The position numbers were made by a program, and so were the translations under genes. Shown here piece by piece: positions 1 to 10,423 of a stretch of 64,000 nt of DNA. Within the stretch, counting starts at the first letter, position 1, and each line of letters opens with the position of its first letter. The DNA comes from Atherix ibis (taxonomy: Eukaryota > Arthropoda > Insecta > Diptera > Athericidae). Under the pieces are notes generated by a model. The model made no database searches. It was not told the origin of the DNA and saw nothing but the letters and a program-made list of their open reading frames with translations. The DNA is taken from positions 26,013,740 to 26,077,739 of the forward strand of contig OY282606.1 in the NCBI GenBank assembly GCA_958298945.1. Direction: 5' to 3'.

Positions 1-1163
1 TCTGCTTCTTCATTGTCAAAAAATACGAGCCAACGACACCTTCATACTCAAAACGCTGATAAAATTGGGGTTTTCAGAGCCTCTTACGTGGTCTGTTCAA
101 AAAGTATCACGAATTTTGAATTTCCGCGGGTTACGTATATTCGATTTTTTGTGCCGTTATGTTGGTACTCATATCTCTCATTTATGCCGACAAGTTCGGT
201 CATTTTGAATGTTCAGTTAATTTTTGACAGCTGCTTTGCTTGCATGTGTTTTGGCTCGTCTTCGATTTTTGCTCAATTTCGACCAAAAACAGCATCGCAT
301 TAACATTGCTAAGGAGCTCTTGGACTCTGTCCGCGATGACCCCAATTTGCTCCAAAGGGTCATAACTGGTGACGGATCATTGTTTTATGATTATGACGTG
401 GAAACCAAAGGTCAATCATCCCAATGGAAGCTGCCGCACGAGTCAAGACCGAAAAAAGCGCCAAGTTCGGTCGAATGTGAAGGTTTTGCTTATAGTTTGC
501 AGAGGCGTGGTGCATCATGAGTTCTTGCCACTGGGTAGAGCGGTTAATAAGGAATATTACCTACAAGTTATGCGAAGTAATCCGCCAGAAACGCCCGCAT
601 TTATGGAAGAACAAAAATTGACTTTTGCCATTTTTGGCCAAAAACAACACACTAATAATGCCGCAGCCACCGTATTCCCCAGATCTGGCCCCCTGTGATT
701 TTTTCTTATTCCCGAAACTGAAGAGCCCCATGAAAGGACGATGCTACGCTACGATTGAGGAGATAAAGACGGCATCGTAGGAGGAGCTGAACAAGATCAC
801 AAAACAATGATTTTTTGAAGTGCTACGAAGATTGGAAAAAACGTTGGAACAAGTGTATTATATCTGGTGGGGATTAAGGAGTCAAAATAGATATTCATGA
901 ATAAATAAATATTTTTTGAAAAAACACAAAATTCGCGATACTTTTTGAACAGATCTTGAATATGGCAGTTTTGGTTATTGTCATATCCACCAAGGGAAAT
1001 ATACCTTTATAAAAAAAAATTTACAATTTAATCATCTTGTTTGTTGATTTGGTGATCCATAAACGTTAATAAAACAAATACTTTATTTTGTATCATATAT
1101 AGTATATGTTTGACATCTGTCAAAACACAGAGCTTTACTTTCCGAATCACAAAATTAATAACG
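1..1163 (-). mobile_element. Family A Tc1/mariner relic, split by a mariner insertion
   Basis: Decayed transposon of the family called A here, coding on the minus strand. Bases 1-84 are a remnant of transposase sequence; on the minus strand they read like the GPYFFENE block of DD41D-type transposases. Bases 959-1163 carry the rest, ending in the family terminal repeat: a TTGACATCTGTCAAA palindrome near 1109, then TTTACTTTCCGAATCAC, then the degenerate outer end near 1160. The mariner at 87-958 splits it at a TA. It runs off the left edge of the window. Family membership rests on shared ends and motifs with about fifteen other relics in this window. Confidence 0.6.
87..958 (+). mobile_element. 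SETMAR-like DD34D mariner, copy 1, internally deleted
   Basis: The left end at 87 follows a TA and reads GGTCTGTTCAAAAAGTATC; the right end is its inverse, GATACTTTTTGAACAGA. The body encodes the transposase catalytic part in broken frames (FDQKQHRINIAKELLDSV, then VITGDGS, where mariners have VTGDE, so the first catalytic block is altered). The start codon and helix-turn-helix region are missing. The leader is joined directly to the catalytic part near 270, so an open frame from 224 runs through the leader into FDQKQ. The remaining coding sequence ends in a TAA at 902-904 after frameshifts. A full copy of this family is about 1280 bp, so this 872-bp copy is non-autonomous. Confidence 0.85.
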
Positions 1164-1229
1164 CGTTTTTTATTTTTTATTTATTTAATGGCAGAAAAGA
1201 CTATTTAAAAAATTTAATATTGTACTTAC

Positions 1230-1384
1230 CTTTCGAAATAATCTTTGGCTACCACCACCTGCCGAAGTAGGATAATAGATGTAAATGTTGTGATCCTCAG
1301 CAGAGACGGGCTTTTCAACAAATGGCTTATTAAAAACTATTCCATTCACTTCAACATGGTCCTCGGATTCGATAAGCTCATATA
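1230..1384 (-). CDS. PPIP5K: PPIP5K exon with the [11 protein letters not shown] and [10 protein letters not shown] motifs
   Basis: Exon of 155 bp, entering in phase 1 (after AATTAG) and leaving in phase 0 at a strong donor, GTAAGTAC. It encodes [20 protein letters not shown], then [18 protein letters not shown], then the glycine-rich nucleotide-binding segment ending SQRLFRK. The next exon is expected left of the window, since the space from 1229 to 1 holds only transposon relics. Confidence 0.95.
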
Positions 1385-2123
1385 CTAATTTTTAAATTAA
1401 AGAAAAAAAAACCCAATTGGAAAATTTCACTATTTTAAGAAAGACTTTTTTTTTGAAGAATTTACAATTTGGATCTGGCGAATCTCTATCTAGGACAGCA
1501 TATCGCGGAATTTCAATACCTTCACCCTGTAATATTGCATATACTCTTCTTCGATCCTAAATAAATTTTTATTATATTAAAAATAGTAAATTATTTGGCC
1601 ATATTTTTATCATTAAAAAGAAAAGAAAAACTCATGAGCATTTTATAGTTTTTCGTATTGTTTTCATTTACCTGAATATCAAATTGCATATGAAGATTAT
1701 TAATAACGTATGGATTCCTTAATTGGGCATAATGTATTGCTTTTTCTAATGGAAATCCTTTCGAATGGAATGATATGAGACAATCACAAATTGGCCAATT
1801 TTCAACTGATTCCTATACAATTTTATTACAATCAAAATTAGTTTAAGCTTATTTTAATTAGCGAATTTGATTGGGAAATACTAGAGTTTTTTATTTTGTT
1901 CTTCAATAAATTAATTTACCTTTAAAATAACATCTTCAGAGAAAACAACCATTTTAATATATTCGAATTCTTGAAGTCTTGTTAGAATCTCTTTCATCGG
2001 TTTGGATTGAGTTTTTTTGGACATTGCACATATTCCAACAATGACTTGTTTACCCGAATTCGACGAGACACTACAGTCTGAGTCCATTCCATCATTTTGA
2101 TCTCCGCACATATCAATGTCACC
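1230..2123 (-). CDS. PPIP5K: PPIP5K/Vip1 inositol pyrophosphate synthase, N-terminal exons (partial gene)
   Basis: Four spliced exons (1920-2123, 1672-1812, 1466-1556, 1230-1384 in transcript order) give one continuous reading frame. It contains the family motifs [55 protein letters not shown] and [10 protein letters not shown]. Members of this family are cytosolic kinases that phosphorylate InsP6 or 5-InsP7 at position 1, making InsP7/InsP8. They have an N-terminal RimK/ATP-grasp kinase domain and a C-terminal histidine-phosphatase-like domain. Only the N-terminal part of the kinase domain is here (about 164 codons). The reading frame stops at a good donor at 1229-1222, and the remaining exons lie off the left edge. 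The Drosophila counterpart is l(1)G0196. All introns have GT-AG ends and sizes of 81, 115 and 107 bp. No stops or frameshifts were seen, so this is the one clearly functional gene in the window. Confidence 0.93.
1466..1556 (-). CDS. PPIP5K: PPIP5K exon, DRRRVYAIL block
   Basis: Exon of 91 bp, phase 0 in and phase 1 out. It encodes [20 protein letters not shown] and then [10 protein letters not shown]. The acceptor is TTTAG and the donor GTAAATTC. The split codon is completed by the first two bases of the next exon to give Leu. Confidence 0.93.
1672..1812 (-). CDS. PPIP5K: PPIP5K exon with the [10 protein letters not shown] motif
   Basis: Exon of 141 bp (47 codons), phase 0 on both sides, with acceptor GTATAG and donor GTAAATG. 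The product begins [20 protein letters not shown] and ends LHMQFDIQ, matching the conserved block ahead of the DRR motif in animal PPIP5Ks. Confidence 0.95.
1920..2123 (-). CDS. PPIP5K: PPIP5K exon: acidic leader plus start of the kinase N-domain
   Basis: Exon of 204 bp, phase 0 at both ends, with an acceptor CTTTAG just above 2123 and a donor GTAAATT below 1920. It encodes an acidic, Ser/Asp-rich stretch ([15 protein letters not shown]) followed by [19 protein letters not shown], the conserved first strand and loop of the family. It ends in [10 protein letters not shown], which continues directly into the next exon. Confidence 0.93.
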
Positions 2124-2986
2124 CTAAAGAGTGTTCAGGTATACAATAATGAAAAAATAAAAAAAAGACACTTATAAGACCCAAAAATGATTTTCGATTT
2201 TTTTCTTTTCTTTTCTAAACAATATTACATCTAAAATTTAGTTATTTTACTTTTCTCATTATAAAACATTTTTAATAACAAATTCTTTTTGGCATTTTTA
2301 TTAATCCAAATTATTTTCAAAAAAAAAAAAAATAAATAACATGTAATGTGTAATTTTTATTGTTTAAAGAAAATTATAAAAAATAATTCTTCTAAACGCT
2401 CTATGAAAAAATTAACATTATTTTTTTAATTATCAAAAAAAAAAATTTAAAAAAAAACAACTTAAAATTAAAATACAAACTAAAAATAAAAGAAAAAAAA
2501 ACATAACACACAAAAATGAGTTTAAACAAGAAAATTTAAAATTATTTTTTTTTTTGCAAGCCAACAGATATACCATATTTTAAACTAAACACAAACAATT
2601 GACAAATTAGCAACAAAAAATACCTGGAAGCCAAACAATATTCAGAAATTCAACAAGATATCATAATTTTCTTTTAAAAATAATTTCATGAACGAATAAC
2701 ATATAAAATGTTCTGTGATCTATTTTCTATTTATTTTATTAAATAATCGAATATGATGTGACTATCTAGGATAAGATAAAATAATATTAGAAGCCTACGC
2801 GCGATCTACAAAATATTCCATATTGAGTGTATTAAGTAAGTTATTTATTGTGATTTTGATACTAGTCTAGACTAAGACAAAAAAAAAAGAATTTATTTTT
2901 AATAATAATAATAATAGTTTTATCTTTGCGGTAGCAGCTTCTATGATTCGTATTTGCTTTAGCATAAAATTTATTGAGGAATAAAC
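2124..2986. other. AT-rich intron sequence
   Basis: Between the first firm PPIP5K exon and the candidate exon at 2987-3070. Long A and T runs with no repeat family or coding block recognised. Confidence 0.5.
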
Positions 2987-3070
2987 CTGGACAAAATCCC
3001 GAAACTGCATTGACGGAACCGAGAGATTTGCTCCAACACCAAAACTATCGGAATATGAACATTCTTTACT
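2987..3070 (-). CDS. PPIP5K: Candidate upstream coding exon of PPIP5K
   Basis: An 84-bp open block, richer in GC than its surroundings, encodes SKECSYSDSFGVGANLSVPS followed by MQFRDFVQ. It has an acceptor TTTTGCAG just above 3070. The proposed donor is CAG followed by GTTTAT, which is weak. Its length is a multiple of three and both ends are phase 0, so it joins the exon at 2123 without breaking the frame. I did not recognise the peptide; the N-terminus of PPIP5K varies between species. A chance open frame is the alternative. Confidence 0.4.
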
Positions 3071-3486
3071 CTGCAAAATAATAGGTTTCAAAATATTTCT
3101 TTTTTTCTTCTTCTTGAATATGTGTTTTTTTGTTGTTGTTTTTTTTTTTTTTTTAATTTTCATTTAACATAAGCAGCAGCACATTTGTACTGTTTTGATT
3201 ATCATTTCTTTTATATAATATCCTCAATTCTAATAAAATAAATAATATTTCCGAAAATCAAGTGTAATTTAATAAAAGTCCAGTAGTAAATTTATACATT
3301 TAAGTTCAATATTTATTATAAGGACGATTAGTTATCATACTAACATGAGCCACCTAATAGTATACACCTGAAATTTACTGATTTTCATTTTTGTTTTGTT
3401 TTGTCGATAGGTTTAGATAAATGGTCAATATTAAGGCATGAGACTGGTATCTGGAATCACTGTGGATTTTTCCTGCTCATAGGTTA
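3071..3486. other. AT-rich sequence, no gene seen
   Basis: Simple AT-rich DNA with poly-T tracts. The last ~80 bp (3400-3486) are more complex and may belong to the unidentified element into which the mariner at 3489 inserted. Confidence 0.3.
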
Positions 3487-3488
3487 TA

Positions 3489-4348
3489 CGGCGTCTGTTC
3501 AAAAAGTATCGCGAATTTTGAATTTCCGAGGGCTACGTATATTCGATTTTCGATTTTTTTGTGGCGTTATGTTGGTACTCGTGCCTACAAGTTCGGCCAT
3601 TTTGAATGTTCAGTTAATTTTTGACAGTTCGGCCATGGCTCTCACTTATGCCGACAAGTTCGGCCATTTTGAATGTTCAGTTAATTTTTGACAGCTGCTT
3701 TGCTTGCACGTGTTTTGGCTCATCTTCGATTTTTGCCCATTTTCGACCAAAAACAGCGTCGCATTAACATTGCTAAGGAGCTGTTGAACTCTGTCCGCGA
3801 TGACCCAAATTTACTCCGGAGGGTCATAACTGGTGACGAATCATGGGTTTATGGTTATGACGTGGAAACCAAAGCTCAATCATCCCAATGGAAGCTGCCG
3901 CACGAGCCAAGACCGAAAAAATCGCACCAAGTTCGGTCGAATGTGAAGGTTTTGCTTCCAGTTTTCATGAGTTCTTGCCACAGGGTAGAACGGTCAAAAA
4001 GGAATATTACCTGCAAGTTATGCGCAAGTTGCGCCAAGCAATCCGCCAGAAACGCTCGGATTTGTGGAAGAACAAAAATTCTGGTCCAGATCTGGCCCCC
4101 TGCAACTGGCCCCCTGCAACTTTTTCTTATTCCCGAAACAGATTCTTTGATCCATTTTTTGGAATGGGCAAAAAACGAAGACGAGCCAAAACACGTGCAA
4201 GCAAAGCAGCTGTCAAAAATTAACTGAACATTCAAAATGGCCAAACTTGAGAGACATGAGTACCAACATAACGCCACAAAAAATCGAAAATAGAATATAC
4301 GTAACCTGCGGAAATTCAATATTCGCGATACTTTTTGAACAGACCTCG
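3489..4348 (+). mobile_element. SETMAR-like mariner, copy 2, foldback form with long inverted arms
   Basis: The left end follows TA at 3487-3488 (TCTGTTCAAAAAGTATCGCG) and the right end is its inverse (CGCGATACTTTTTGAACAGA). The last ~205 bp (about 4143-4348) are not a normal mariner 3' end. They are an inverted copy of the element's own 5' leader, running back through the start-codon region, so the element can fold into a hairpin with ~200-bp arms. The junction is a CCCGAAACA block joined to GATTCTTTGATCC near 4135-4153. The N-terminal coding region is deleted. The catalytic start is intact from 3688 (VITGDESWVYGYDVETKAQS) but the second half is deleted and rearranged. A ~65-bp leader segment is duplicated at 3580-3690. 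Confidence 0.85.
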
Positions 4349-4349
4349 T

Positions 4350-4850
4350 CCATACGTTAGTCACTTCTAGATGTACAGTACAAATTTCAACCCCTCCAGA
4401 TAACTACGTGGCCCTACAGACACTATCATGATTTTTATAGTGCGTTAAGAAAAAATGGTACAGGACCGATTTTATTACAACCTTTGTGACTTTACGAACC
4501 CATGGGGAACATGCCTTTTCAAGAACCCCACTTTTCTGGTTGGAGACAACATTTTTAGAGGGTAAATTGGAACTTGGTCAAGGAGGTCCTTTAAAATCGA
4601 AACTGACGAAAATGATGAATGAGTGCCTGCAAGACAAAAAGTGCCAACCAGGTTTTCTATAACGAAGTTCTTGAAATGCTGAGAAGAAGGGTTCTTGGTG
4701 AATGCTCCATCATGACAACGCCCCTTGTCACATGGTAATCTTCTTCAATGAGTTTTTAGCCTTCCGGGACTGCTACGAAGAGTGGAAGCAATGGTTTCAC
4801 CAACAGGTCTATTTTGAAAGTGATAGTATGGATGTATAAAAAATTTAAGT
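4350..4850 (+). pseudogene. Relic of a further mariner-type transposase
   Basis: Shifted frames preserve recognisable mariner pieces: FYNEVLEMLRRRV near 4655, LHHDNAPCHMVIFFNEFLA near 4705, and FRDCYEEWKQWFHQ near 4760. The last is the usual C-terminal block, shortly before a YFES segment and a stop. The stretch between the second catalytic Asp and the C-terminus is deleted. It differs from the other mariner families here and is closest in ending to the fragment at 54794. The 4350-4640 part has no secure match. Confidence 0.5.
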
Positions 4851-5079
4851 ATATAACATTACAGATAAACGAGAATATAATGCTTTCTGAATTTCTACAA
4901 ATTTTGAATATCTATTCTTAATATGGATGGATATTATGTCAAATTAGTACATACAAATTTCGGTTTACATATTCTCAAACGTTTTACATCAAATTACAGA
5001 AATTTGAAAACTTTCATAAGTATTTCTTTATCTTATAAAAAATTAAATAAACCTCCCGTAAGTAAACGTTGAATATATA

Positions 5080-6305
5080 CTAGGGGTATAAGCTTAAATC
5101 CGCTGTTTGGTCATAGATGGCGTGAGTGAACGTATTAAGCTACCCTGGGCACGCCATACTTTTTTTTATGAGTTTGACATCTGTCAACATTAATCAATGC
5201 ACATTGTCAGCAATTTCGTACAACAACATACATATTTCCTTTGGTAATCATGTCTAGTTTTGTGCCAAAAAAAGAGCATATGCGGGAAGCTCTGCTTTTC
5301 TGCTTCAATTTGAAGAAATCGGCTGCCGAATCGCATCGAATGCTTATGGAGGCCTATGGTGACAGTGCTTTATCGGAAAAAAACGTGCCGAGATTGGTTT
5401 CGTCGGTTCAAAGACGGCAATTTTGATTTGTGCCACAAGAAGCGTGAAACTCGACCTAGGAAGGTTGAGGACTATCAATTGCAGGCTCTTTAGGACGAAG
5501 ACGATACACAATCGCAAAAAATGCTCGCGGAGTAATTGGGTGTTACTCAACCAGCCATTTCCATGCGTCTGCGTGCCATGGGCAAGATTGAAAAGATCGG
5601 AAAATGGGTGCCGCATGAATTGAACGATATGCAGATGGAGCGACGCCAAAACACATGCGAAATCTTGCTCGCCAGACAAAAAATAATGTCGTTCCTTTAT
5701 CGGATTGTGACAGGCGATGAAAAATGGATATATTTCGAGAATCCTAAACGCAAGAAATCGTGGGTTTATCCCGGCCAACCAGCAACATCTTCCCCAAGAC
5801 CACATCGCTTCGGACGGAACACGATGCTGTTAGTTTGGTGGGATTAGCAGGGTATCGTCTACTGTGAAATTTGCAACGTGCTCTGCGTGAAAAAAGGATG
5901 GATTATCAACAAAGACATGACAAGCTGATTTTTCTCCACGACAACGCACCATCGCAGACGTCAAAAATGGTCCGAAACTACTTGGAGACACTCAACTGGG
6001 AGGTGCTACCCCACCCCGCTTATTCACCAGACCTGGCCCCTTCCGACTACCATCTGTTTTCGTCGATAGGCCACGCGCTCGCTGAACAGCACTTCGATTA
6101 TTACGAAGACGTCCGAAAATGGCTTGATGAGTGGTTTGCCTCGAAAGAGAAGGAATTTTTTTGGCATCCACAAATTGCCCGAGAGATGGGAAAAATGTGT
6201 AGTTGGCGAGGACAAGTACTTTGAATAAAATTCTTTTTGCTTTCTATAAAAAAAACATGTGTTTTTTTTGACTAACGAACAGCGAATTTAAGCTTATACA
6301 CCTGG
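5080..6305 (+). mobile_element. Mos1-like mariner, copy 1 (near full length)
   Basis: Flanked by TA at 5078-5079 and 6306-6307. The right end (AAGCTTATACACCTGG) is the inverse of the left end (GGGGTATAAGCTTAAATC). The CCAGGTGTAYAA type of end and the transposase sequence place it near the mauritiana (Mos1) subfamily. Length is 1226 bp, close to the ~1.29 kb of Mos1. The leader contains a TTTGACATCTGTCAAC palindrome at about 5171-5186. Confidence 0.9.
5250..6228 (+). pseudogene. Mos1-like mariner transposase, broken
   Basis: Starts ATG TCT AGT (MSSFVPKKEHMREALLFCFN), with an N-terminal helix-turn-helix region as in Mos1. The catalytic motifs are all visible: VTGDEKW (first Asp), LHDNAPSQT (second) and LAPSDYH (third), with 34 residues between the second and third, i.e. 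DD34D. Lesions: a frameshift near 5385, an in-frame TAG in the QALLDED block (5492), a WWD-stop near 5847, loss of about 60 bp between YCE and LQRALR, and a frameshift at the C-terminus before the final KYFE and TAA (6226-6228). Not functional. Confidence 0.88.
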
Positions 6306-6459
6306 TATATTTTTTTTTAATCAATAAAAATGTTTATGAAAAATTAATATTAAAAAATATGAAATTTACTATAGATTTTACGTTAAATATCTTGTGATAT
6401 TTATCGAAACGTTTAGTTCATTTACAACATTAATATAATGTTTAGTTACAAGAAATAAA

Positions 6460-7767
6460 GGGTTTTCGAATAAGAGTGATATGATTTCTTTTAAAAAAAA
6501 AAACACACACTAATTCTTAAGGAAATTCAAATGTTTTTTATTTAATGTAAAGAACAATCGATATAATTAAGTTCTGAATAAAACGTCATTCAAATGGCGT
6601 CCACGACTTCTTTTGCAGGAATGAATTCGATTAACCCAATTTTCGAGCACTTTTTCTACTAAATCATGTCGTATGTCATGAATAGCACGTTAATATAGAC
6701 TTCTAAAGCTTGAAGAGAGTCTGGTTTATTGCTAAACACAAATGACTTCAAATAACCCCACAAGAAATAGTCTAATGGTGTTAAATCACAACTCATTGGA
6801 GGCCATTCAATGTCACAATTTCTTGAAATAATCGAATCTCCAAACTTTTCTCGCAATAATTCGGTTGTTGCACGTGCTGTGTGGCACATAGCCCCGTCTT
6901 GTTGGAACCAGATGTTGTCAAGACCAACTTCTTCCAATTTCGGCCATAAAAAGTTGGTTATCATCGATCTTTACCGCTCTCCATTGACAGTAACGGTGTT
7001 ACCAGCTTCATTTCCAAAGAAGTACGGACCGATGATTACACCAGACCAAAAACCACACCAAACTATCAGTTTAGATGAATGTAATGGGTATTCATGAATA
7101 ACTTGTGGATTTTCTTCGCATCAGAATCGACAGTTTTGTTTATTTACCGCACCACTTAGATGAGAGTGAGCCTCATCGAAGAAGATAATTTTCTTTAAAA
7201 AATCGTTAACGCTTTCAAGTTGTTCCAAGACAAAATCAGCAAATTCACGATGTTTACGGTGGTCCAATGGCTTCAGTTCTTGAGTGATAACAATTTTATA
7301 CTGATGCAAGCCCAAATCCTTTCTCAAAATCCCCCAGGTTGTGGTTTAAGACAGTCCCAATTCTTCAGAACGTCTTGGAATCGACAAATTGTGGTCTTCA
7401 TCTTCAGCAACACTTACCTGAACAGCAGCAATATTTTCATTACTTCGAGCAGTTCTTTGTCTTATTGGCACTTGAACATTATGTAAAGAAAATGTACGCT
7501 CGAAATTTTTAACAATTCGACGAATAGCGAGCACAGTTGGACGATTATTACGACCATAAAATGGCAAAAGTGCTCGAAAAGTTGCAATTGGAGAACGATT
7601 ATTTTGATAATAAAATTGAATAATTTGTAAACGTTATTCTTGCGTATATATCTCCATGATGAAATTGTAAACATTACTGAATACAATGGAAAAAAAAGAC
7701 AGATCATGACATATTACAAATGGCCGAAACGTCACTTAGAAATCATATCACTCTTATTGGAAAACCC
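6460..7767 (-). mobile_element. Complete DD41D-type (rosa-like) Tc1/mariner element
   Basis: The terminal inverted repeats are 30 bp with one mismatch: left end GGGTTTTCGAATAAGAGTG (6460-6489), right end its inverse (7738-7767). The 1308-bp element is bounded on both sides by the four bases TAAA (6456-6459 and 7768-7771). That is longer than the TA expected for this superfamily. It carries one transposase gene on the minus strand. Only a few lesions are present, so it is among the youngest elements here. Assignment to the DD41D/rosa group is from the catalytic spacing. Confidence 0.85.
6567..7657 (-). pseudogene. DD41D-type transposase with N-terminal HTH, broken
   Basis: From the ATG at 7657 the frame reads MEIYTQE, then a stop, then RLQIIQFYYQNNRS and FYGRNNRPTVLAIRR, an HTH block of the type annotated as DUF4817 in insect proteins. 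It continues with RQRTARSNENIAAVQ, QELKPLDHRKHREFADF, the first catalytic block IIFFDEAHSHLSG, then WFQQDGAMCH (second Asp) and CDLTPLDYFLWG (third). I count 41 residues between the second and third acidic residues (DD41D). Lesions: in-frame stops at codon 8, after EELGLS and after NCRF, and a frameshift near 6665. Beyond that shift the true C-terminus (VLENWVNRIHSC, ending FRT) continues to the TAA at 6567-6569. About 360 codons, normal for the group. Confidence 0.85.
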
Positions 7768-7771
7768 TAAA

Positions 7772-8701
7772 TATTAATTATTGCAAAAAAAATATTCCAA
7801 AAAAAAAGTTGTACATGTTAAATAAATTCTAAAATGCCCAATAAAAACTTTAAAGGAAATTAACTTATAAAAAATCAGCTTACTCACTTCTGAATAAAGA
7901 CTTCTTCAAAATTAACCCCTCTCCCCCCCTTCCGCCGCAAACCCCTCACACATTATCCATAAACCAACATTTACGAAATATCATATTATCTTTTAAATTT
8001 CCCGAATATATTTTATTTAAAAAAAAAACTAAAAATAATTATACCAAAAGAAGCTATTTTTATATTTCTTTCTTTATATTGTAATAGAATTTTTCAATTA
8101 AACTTTCCTCCCCCAACAACAATCATCATCCAAAAAACACACATATTATGATAATGTTCTTACAAAAATTTTTGCACATTTATTGAAATTGACCAGATAT
8201 AAATTATGCCGGAAATGGGTTAAAAATTTCTCACATTTTCCAAAAAATTTTTATGATTGAAATGATTTCGCAATAAATTGAACGTGTGAAAATACGAATG
8301 AGAATACAATTCGCAGATGAATTTTAATTTTTTCTCAAATATTAATACACGCTTCAGAGTAGATTGTAATGACCCATAATAAAATTATTTCGTGGAATTT
8401 ACAATTATTTATTTATAAAATCAATTACAATTTAAAGAGTGTTTTCTTTCAAATGTGTTTATATAAATAAATGATCAAATAATTTATTTAAAAAAACACT
8501 TTATTCAATAAAATTACAATCAATTCGATATTTTTCAATCTTTAAAGAAATTATCTTAAATCTATTGAAGATAATTTAAAGAATTATTTTTATTAAAAGG
8601 AATCTAAAATTTGTTATCAGAACAGAATAACTCAATCTATTGACGACGGAGCTCTTGTCAAAAAAATTTATATAAAACCTTATTAAATTTTTTTCAAGTA
8701 A
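7772..8701. other. AT-rich intergenic/intronic sequence
   Basis: No coding block, RNA gene or repeat family recognised. A short C-rich tract lies at 7919-7950. Confidence 0.4.
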
Positions 8702-9425
8702 AAACTTATCCATTTTATGGTTTGGCAAATAAGGCCTAGTCATTTGACAGCTGTCAAAACTATATATGTCAAATAAGGTGGCATTCCTTTCGCTTAATCC
8801 TTGGTATTCTGGTTAGAAATTTGATCACAGAATAACGCATTAGAAATATAAAAACTTTTTATCTAGCAATAAGTAAAATTGTCATAAATAGTGCTCTCTT
8901 AAAACCTACAAGTGGTTGTGAAGAAGCCATTTTATCCCCGAAAAGTGTGTGCCTTTTGGTTCATTGGTCAATTCTGAGCGATATGACCATTCCATAACTG
9001 CCCTTTTTTAACTTGATTTCTGAATATTTTAATCTTGACCATTTGTGGTTTCAAAAAAAAAAAAAACGGCGCCACATGCAACACATTTTGGTTTTAGTGC
9101 GAGAAAAGTTCGCAGGACTTGGGGTCCAAAATCAAGCGGTTTAGCATTGTTGAATTTTTCTTGTAAAACTATCCGAAAGATTCTCTTTACGCAGATAATC
9201 CCTAAACTTTAGTGCGAATTAAGTAATGAGCGAATTGGAACTCGAAATAAGCAAAACGGTTTTAAAAATTACTTCAAAAGAATAGGGACCTATAAAAAAT
9301 TTAGTAGTGATTATTTAAATGTATTATTGCAAGGTCTCAAGCAATACAATAATAACATAAATTAAGCCAAAAAGTGTATTTTATTTAATTTTACTTTCCC
9401 AAGCACACCAAAATTGGATACGCAT
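8702..9425 (+). mobile_element. Family A relic, 5' half deleted
   Basis: Begins with the family A end (CTTATCCATTTTATGG) and the exact palindrome TTGACAGCTGTCAA at 8744-8757. It ends with the inverted counterpart (TTTACTTTCCCAAGCAC, then ATTGGATACG) near 9420. Between them, badly decayed transposase sequence is read on the plus strand. This includes a stretch like the usual NPQVTVEKPLHP block near 8910-8940 and the LDHLWFQQ...ATCHT region near 9035-9080. The N-terminal half is absent. Non-functional. Confidence 0.65.
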
Positions 9426-10102
9426 TTTTTTCAAAAATCTAGTACTTCATCATAGGTTAAATATTTCTTCATTTATTCCATTTTAATATTACTGAGAGAT
9501 TAATTACGATTTATTTGGTTTTTTTTATTCTTTAAACATTTGAAATATTTTTTTTTGGTTTTTTATTACAAAAAAATTAAATTGTTCAAACTCAAAACAT
9601 AATCTAGTACACAAATATAATGTACAGAATATTTACTGTTTACAGTTCATACAAAAAAAAAATTCTCTTTTTCTTATAGAAAATTCAAAAGCAAAAAAAA
9701 AGGAATGTCTTTCGTTAATTTTTAAAATACTAAAAGAAAATTTACTACCACCTGTATTAACATAAAATGTTGAGTAATGCTAAAAGTAAGTAAGACTGAG
9801 TAAATAGACAAATATAAAAGTAGATCAAAACAAACATTTTTATTTTTTGCTAATTTGTATACTATAGTCGTAGATCTTATTAAAACAAGTAGATATATAC
9901 GCAGGAAATAAATAGACGTTTAAATGATTTATTATATAAATTTTCTCGTAGCATATGTGTATGTGGTAGGCAAGGGCTGATTAAGAAAAAGTTTTTATTT
10001 TTTTTTAATTAACTACAAAAATATAATATAACAAGTTAAACAAGATATTTTTAAAAATTAAGATTTTAGCAAAAAACTTACAAATGCCTTTTTCTAAGGC
10101 AT
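9426..10102. other. AT-rich sequence, nothing recognised
   Basis: Low-complexity AT-rich DNA with T and A runs; no open frames of note. Confidence 0.4.
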
Positions 10103-10423
10103 TAACTAAATAGTTTGTGGTTCAGAAAGTGTGTTCTTGTTATTTAACAGCTGTCAAATATATACGAGGTTTGTTCAAAAAGTATCGCGATTTTTGAACT
10201 TCCGCGGGTTACGTATATTCGATTTTTTGTGGCGTTATGTTGGTACTCATGTCTCTCGGTTAATTTTTGACAGCTGCTTTGCTTGTACGTGTTTTGGCTC
10301 GTTCGGCTATTTTGAATGTTCACTTAATTTTTGACAGCTGCTTTACTTGCACGTGTTTTGGCTCGTTCGGCCATTTTGAATGTTCAGTTTTGGTTCGTCT
10401 TCGATTTTTGCCTATTTCAAAAA

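Noticed and set aside
1..1229. Next PPIP5K exon to the left
   Set aside because: Looked for the block following SQRLFRK on the minus strand; only family A and mariner sequence is present, so the exon must be outside the window.
3876..4364. 162-codon minus-strand open frame
   Set aside because: It reads the foldback mariner backwards; the plus-strand frames carry the transposase motifs.
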